Assembly: GCA_024362935.1 (NCBI GenBank)
Contig: JANCRA010000016.1
Coordinates: 20,877,165 to 20,941,164, forward strand
DNA length: 64,000 bases
Direction: 5' to 3'
DNA from: Setophaga petechia
Taxonomy: Eukaryota; Chordata; Aves; Passeriformes; Parulidae
A model generated the notes under the pieces. That model was not told the DNA's origin, did no database searches, and saw only the letters and a list, made by a program, of their open reading frames with translations. The first letter of the stretch is position 1. Each line of letters begins with the position of its first letter. Of this stretch, positions 58,578-64,000 are shown one piece after another. A program made the position numbers and the translations under genes.

Positions 58578-61500
58578 GCATGGAAAAGGCAGGAAGAGTG
58601 GAAAGGTACTGTTTTCTATCACTTTGCAAGCTGCTAACACAATTCTAGTTCTGTGTAGCAATTAGCTGTTCAGTGCACTGCAGTAAGTGTTTCTTGTCAC
58701 CCACATATAAGCAAATAGCTTTTTCACTATGTCTCGCAAGGAGAAAACCTTCCTGCTCACTAAACAACTTCCATCGTGTTGTAGAAGTTGCACAGAGGGC
58801 TGCAGAGTTTTTTGACACAAGAAAAAGAAAGTTGTCTAAGACGCCTTCCTTTCAAGTATTAATGTGAAGGGAAAGGCAAGAGAGTGGGAAAGTACTGTTT
58901 TCTAGCACTTTGCAGGCTGCTAACACAATCGCAGTGCTGTGTAGCAATTAGCTTGTCAGTGCACGGCAGTAAGTGTTTCTTGATACCTACATCTGAGCAA
59001 ATAGCTTTTTCACTTTGTCTCGCAAGGGGAAAACGTTGCTGCTCACTAAACAACTTCCATCGTGTTGTAGAAGTTGCACAGAGGGCTGCAGTGTCTTCTG
59101 TAACAAGAAAAAGAAAGTTGTCTAAGACGCCTTCCTTTCAAGTATTAATGTGAAGGGAAAGGCAAGAGAGTGGGAAAGTACTGTTTTCTAGCACTTTGCA
59201 AGCTGCTAACACAGTCCTAGTGCTGTGTAGCAGTTAGCTGTTCAGTGCACTGCAGTAAGTGTTTCTTGTCACCTACATCTAAGCAAAAAGCTTTTTCACT
59301 ATGTCTCGCAAGGAGAAAACCTTCTTGCTCACTAAACATCTCCTATCGTGTTCTAGGAGTTGCACAGAGGGCTGCAGTGTGTTCTGTAACAAGTAAAAAA
59401 AAAGTTGTCTAAGACGCCTTCCTTTCAAATATTAATGTGAAGGGAAAGGCAAGAGAGTGGGAAAGTACTGTTTTCTAGCACTTTGCAAGCTGCTAACACA
59501 ATCCCAGTGCTGTGTAGCAATTAGCTTGTCAGTGCACGGCAGTAAGTGTTTCTTGATACCTACATCTGAGCAAATAGCTTTTTCACTTTGTCTCGCAAGG
59601 GGAAAAGGTTGCTGCTCACTAAACAACTTCCATCATGTTGTAGAAGTTCCACAGAGGGCTGCAGTGTGTTTTGCAAAATGTAAAAGAAAGTTGTCTAAGA
59701 CGCCTTCCTTTCAAGTATTAATGTGAAGGGAAAGGCAAGAGAGTGGGAAAGTACTGTTTTCTAGCACTTTGCAGGCTGCTAACACAATCCCAGTGCTGTG
59801 TACCAATTAACTTGTCACAGCACTGCAGTACGGGTTTCTTGTAACCTATATCTAAGCAAATAGCTTTTTCACTATGTCTCGCAAGGAGAGAACCTTCTTG
59901 CTCACTAAACATCTCCTATCGTGTTCTAGAAGTTGCACAGAGGGCTGCAGTGTGTTCTGTAACAAGAAAAAGAAAGTTGTCTAAGACGCCTTCCTTTCAA
60001 GTATTAATGTGAAGGGAAAGGCAAGAGAGTGGGAAAGTACTGTTTTCTAGCACTTTGCAAGCTGCTAACACAATCCCAGTTCTGTGTAGGAATTAGCTGT
60101 TCAGTGCACTGCAGTAAGTGTTTCTTGTCACCTACATCTAAGCAAATAGCTTTTTCACTATGTCTCGCAAGGAGAAAACCTTCCTGCTCACTAAACAACT
60201 TCCATCGTGTTGTAGATGTTGCAGAGAGGGCTGCAGAGTTTTTTGACACAAGAAAAAGAAAGTTGTCTAAGATGCCTTCCTTTCAAGTATTAATGTGAAG
60301 GGAAAGGCAAGAGAGTGGGAAAGTACTGTTTTCTAGCACTTTGCAGGCTGCTAACACAATCCCAGTGCTGTGTACCAATTAACTTGTCACTGCACTGCAG
60401 TAAGAGTTTCTTGTAACCTATATCTAAGCAAATAGCTTTTTCACTATGTCTTGCAAGGAGAAAACCTTCTTGCTCACTAAACATTTCCTATCGTGTTCCA
60501 GAAGTTGCACAGAGGGCTGCAGTGTGTTTTCACACAAGAAAAAGAAAGTTGTCTAAGACGCCTTCCTTTCAAGTATTAATGTGAAGGGAAAGACAAGAGA
60601 GTGGGAAAGTACTGTTTTCTAGCACTTTGCAAGCTGCTAACACAATCGCAGTGCTGTGTAGCAATTAGCTTGTCAGTGCACGGCAGTAAGTGTTTCTTGA
60701 TACCTACATCTGAGCAAATAGCTTTTTCACTTTGTCTCGCAAGGGGAAAACGTTGCTGCTCACTAAACAACTTCCATCATGTTGTAGAAGTTGCACAGAG
60801 GGCTGCAGTGTGTTTTGCAAAATGTAAAAGAAAGTTGTCTAAGACGCCTTCCTTTCAAGTATTAATGTGAAGGGAAAGGCAAGAGAGTGGGAAAGTACTG
60901 TTTTCTAGCACTTTGCAAGCTGCTAACACAGTCCTAGTGCTGTGTAGCAGTTAGCTGTTCAGCGCACTGCAGTAAGTGTTTCTTGTCACCTACATCTAAG
61001 CAAAAAGCTTTTTCACTATGTCTCGCAAGGAGAAAACCTTCTTGCTCACTAAACATCTCCTATCGTGTTCTAGAAGTTGCACAGAGGGCTGCAGTGTGTT
61101 CTGTAACAAGAAAAAGAAAGTTGTCTAAGACGCCTTCCTTTCAAGTATTAATGTGAAGGGAAAGGCAAGAGAGTGGGAAAGTACTGTTTTCTAGCACTTT
61201 GCAAGCTGCTAACACAGTCCTAGTGCTGTGTAGCAGTTAGCTGTTCAGTGCACTGCAGTAAGTGTTTCTTATCACCTACATCTAAGCAAATAGCTTTTTC
61301 ACTATGTCTCGCAAGGAGAAAACCTTCTTGCTCACTAAACATCTCCTATCGTGTTCTAGGAGTTGCACAGAGGGCTGCAGTGTGTTCTGTAACAAGAAAA
61401 AGAAAGTTGTCTAAAACGCCTTCCTTTCAAATATTAATGTGAAGGGAAAGGCAAGAGAGTGGGAAAGTACTGTTTTCTAGCAATTTGCAAGCTGCTAACA

Positions 61501-63440
61501 CAATCCCAGTTCTGTGTAGCAATTAGCTGTTCAGTGCACTGCAGTAAGTGTTTCTTGTCACCTACATCTAAGCAAATAGCTTTTTCACTATGTCTCGCAA
61601 GGAGAAAACCTTCCTGCTCACTAAACAACTTCCATCGTGTTGTAGATGTTGCAGAGAGGGCTGCAGAGTTTTTTGACACAAGAAAAAGAAAGTTGTCTAA
61701 GATGCCTTCCTTTCAAGTATTAATGTGAAGGGAAAGGCAAGAGAGTGGGAAAGTACTGTTTTCTAACACTTTGCAGGCTGCTAACACAATCCCAGTGCTG
61801 TGTACCAATTAACTTGTCACGGCACTGCAGTAAGAGTTTCTTGTAACCTACATCTAAGCAAAAAGCTTTTTCACTATGTCTCGCAAGGAGAAAACCTTCT
61901 TGCTCACTAAACATCTCCTATCGTGTTCTAGAAGTTGCACAGAGGGCTGCAGTGTGTTCTGTAACAAGAAAAAGAAAGTTGTCTAAGACGCCTTCCTTTC
62001 AAGTATTAATGTGAAGGGAAAGGCAAGAGAGTGGGAAAGTACTGTTTTCTAGCACTTTGCAAGCTGCTAACACAATCGCAGTGCTGTGTAGCAATTAGCT
62101 TGTCAGTGCACGGCAGTAAGTGTTTCTTGATACCTACATCTGAGCAAATAGCTTTTTCACTTTGTCTTGCAAGGGGAAAACGTTGCTGCTCACTAAACAA
62201 CTTCCATCGTGTTGTAGAAGTTGCACAGAGGGCTGCAGTGTGTTTTGCAAAATGTAAAAGAAAGTTGTCTAAGACGCCTTCCTTTCAAGTATTAATGTGA
62301 AGGGAAAGGCAAGAGAGTGGGAAAGTACTGTTTTCTAGCACTTTGCAAGCTGCTAACACAGTACTAGTGCTGTGTAGCAGTTAGCTGTTCAGTGCACTGC
62401 AGTAAGTGTTTCTTGTCACCTACATCTAAGCAAAAAGCTTTTTCACTATGTCTCGCAAGGAGAAAACCTTCCTGCTCACTAAACAACTTCCATCGTGTTG
62501 TAGATGTTGCAGAGAGGGCTGCAGAGTTTTTTGACACAAGAAAAAGAAAGTTGTCTAAGACGCCTTCCTTTCAAGTATTAATGTGAAGGGAAAGGCAAGA
62601 GAGTGGGAAAGTACTGTTTTCTAGCACTTTGCAGGCTGCTAACACAATCCCAGTGCTGTGTACCAATTAACTTGTCACTGCACTGCAGTAAGTGTTTCTT
62701 GTCACCTACATCTAAGCAAATAGCTTTTTCACTATGTCTCGCAAGGAGAAAACCCTCTTGGTCACTAAACATCTCCTATCGTGTTCTAGAAGTTGCACAG
62801 AGGGCTGCAGTGTCTTCTGTAACAAGAAAAAGAAAGTTGTCTAAGACGCCTTCCTTTCAAGTATTAATGTGAAGGGAAAGGCAAGAGAGTGGGAAAGTAC
62901 TGTTTTCTAGCACTTTGCAAGCTGCTAACGCAATCGCAGTGCTGTGTAGCAATTAGCTTGTCAGTGCACGGCAGTAAGTGTTTCTTGATACCTACATCTG
63001 AGCAAATAGCTTTTTCACTTTGTCTCGCAAGGGGAAAAGGTTGCTGCTCACTAAACAACTTCCATCATGTTGTAGAAGTTCCATAGAGGGCTGCAGTGTG
63101 TTTTGCAAAATGTAAAAGAAAGTTGTCTAAGACGCCTTCCTTTCAAGTATTAATGTGAAGGGAAAGGCAAGAGAGTGGGAAAGTACTGTTTTCTAGCACT
63201 TTGCAAGCTGCTAACACAATCCCAGTTCTGTGTAGCAATTAGCTTTTCAGTGCACTGCAGTAAGTGTTTCTTGTCACCTACATCTAAGCAAATAGCTTTT
63301 TCACTATGTCTCGTAAGGAGAGAACCTTCTTGCTCACTAAACATTTCCTATCGTGTTCCAGAAGTTGCACAGAGGGCTGCAGTGTGTTTTGACACAAGAA
63401 AAAGAAAGTTGTCTAAGACGCCTTCCATTCAAGTATTAAT
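58578..63440 (+). repeat. Canonical run 6: 17 monomers, no 10-mer block
   Basis: Five-monomer trailer (58578-60008; its third unit has an extra base in an A-run near 59394-59403), A (60009), then D, B, C, C, A, D (60295-62010), which resembles 26080-27795, then B, C, D, B and E-like (62011-63440) before cassette 6. Private changes include AGCGCACTG at 60961 and CCATAGAGG at about 63082. Confidence 0.93.
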
Positions 63441-63882
63441 GTGAAGGGAAAGGCAAGAGAGTGGCAAAGTACTGTTTTCTATCACTTTGAAAGCTGCTTA
63501 CCCAATCCCAGTTTTGTGCCGCTTCGTAGTTCGCCGTTCAGAAGCTGCCGCAGTCTCTGTTTCCCGGAGAAGGAGAAGACGCTTCTTGGCGCGAAGAATC
63601 TGGTGTCGTTACGCCGATCGCGGCGTGCTCCGGAGAACAGCTACGGCCGAGAGACACCCGGAAGCGGCGCTTAAAGGCACAGTGCTCCGTCTCCTGGTCT
63701 TTAGCGTCTCCTGCCGGCTACACCTTAGCAAAAAGCTTTTTCATTATGTCTCGCCAGGAGAAACTGTGTCTGTTCACAAAAAACCTCCCATCGTGCTCTA
63801 GAGGTTGCAGGCAGCTCTGCAGAGTGTTTTGCAACAAGAAAAAGTAACTTGTCCAAAAAAGCCATCAATTCGAATGTTCCTG
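63441..63882 (+). repeat. Cassette 6, expanded CpG-rich monomer
   Basis: Copy of 16043-16484 at a shift of 47,398 bp, with the CATTATG allele. Confidence 0.95.
63519..63718 (+). promoter_or_regulatory. CpG-island core 6, candidate satellite promoter
   Basis: Same core as copy 1. The E2F-like site is at 63586-63595, the ETS-like at 63658-63665 and the TATA-like at 63670-63677. Confidence 0.6.
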
Positions 63883-64000
63883 GAAAGGGAAAATGCAGGA
63901 GAGCGGATAGGTACTGTTTTCTACCAGTTTGCAAGCTGGACACACAATCCCAGTGTTATACTACGATTGACTTTGCAGTGCACTGTAATAATTGCCTATT
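63883..64000 (+). repeat. Cassette 6, first divergent monomer, cut by window end
   Basis: The first 118 bases match 16485-16602. The rest of the cassette lies beyond the window. Confidence 0.9.

Larger units (their letters stand above)
1..64000 (+). repeat. 286-bp satellite array filling the window, with higher-order structure
   Basis: Successive GTGAAGG-phased units recur every 286 bp in the same orientation from 31 to the window end, and bases 1-30 are the tail of one more unit. 199 canonical units, five 1,301-bp divergent cassettes and net indels of -9 bp add up exactly to the start of the sixth cassette at 63441. Landmarks in nearly every unit are GTACTGTTTTCT near offset 29, CTGCTAACACA near 55, TTTTTCAC near 144, TCTCGCAAGG near 155, GGCTGCAG near 220 and AAGTATTAAT at the end. 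Both array edges lie outside the window. Such higher-order arrays are typical of centromeric or other constitutive heterochromatin, or of macrosatellites. Nothing here decides between these. Confidence 0.98.

Noticed and set aside
1..64000. CENP-B box
   Set aside because: I looked for TTCGNNNNANNCGGG in each type and in the cassette. Candidates such as TTCGAATAGTAATGCG and TTCGTAGTTCG fail at required positions.
1..64000. CRISPR array or bacterial genes
   Set aside because: The direct repeats are 286 bp with no unique spacers. The higher-order organisation and CpG pattern are eukaryotic.
1..64000. Naming a species or a published satellite family
   Set aside because: I do not recognise the 286-bp unit with confidence. 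A database search of one monomer and of the 200-bp core would decide it.

Overview
The whole window is one tandem satellite array. I find no protein-coding gene, RNA gene, transposon or unique flanking DNA. The basic unit is a 286-bp monomer in one orientation throughout, phased here from the GTGAAGG start at 31. Walking the array gives 199 canonical monomers, five complete copies of a 1,301-bp divergent four-monomer cassette, and a sixth cassette cut by the window end. These lengths plus a handful of small indels account for every base from 31 to 63,440. The array is CpG-poor outside the cassettes, with C-to-T differences at CpG sites, and the cassette has animal-like promoter motifs. This suggests a methylated animal genome, probably a vertebrate. 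I do not recognise the repeat and cannot name the species.

Layout: 31-16042 holds 56 canonical monomers, including a diverged 13-mer duplication (about 1.46-8 kb) and an apparently identical 11-mer duplication (8325-14612). Cassettes begin at 16043, 22777, 35804, 49976, 57277 and 63441. Between them lie runs of 19, 41, 45, 21 and 17 canonical monomers. The first two cassettes sit in a 6,734-bp tandem duplication (12898-26365). From 30 kb on, the array repeats a larger composite unit: a leader of a few monomers, a variable number of 10-monomer (2,860-bp) blocks (1, then 3, then 0.8, then none), a conserved pre-cassette run of five or six monomers, the cassette, and a conserved five-monomer trailer. 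The canonical monomers fall into about six recurrent variant types, called A-F here, and many are left-half/right-half mosaics.

The most striking element is in the first monomer of each cassette. Its middle is replaced or expanded by about 156 bp, giving a 200-bp CpG-island core. By hand count the core has 24 CpG, 61.5% GC and an observed/expected CpG of about 1.27. No difference is visible among the six copies. In order it carries an E2F-like site inside a dyad, a GC-rich inverted repeat, an ETS-like site and a TATA-like box, all in the + orientation. The three monomers after it are diverged relatives of the canonical unit. My leading hypothesis is a satellite that carries its own regularly spaced promoter, so that the array is a long repetitive non-coding transcription unit (macrosatellite, lncRNA or piRNA-cluster-like). 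This is inference: only the base composition, motifs and architecture are seen directly.

The array also preserves its own history. There is a chimeric monomer with a crossover confined to about 20 bp (55692-55712), inherited 1-bp deletions that mark lineages, local 10-mer amplification, and conversion patches inside otherwise identical duplications.
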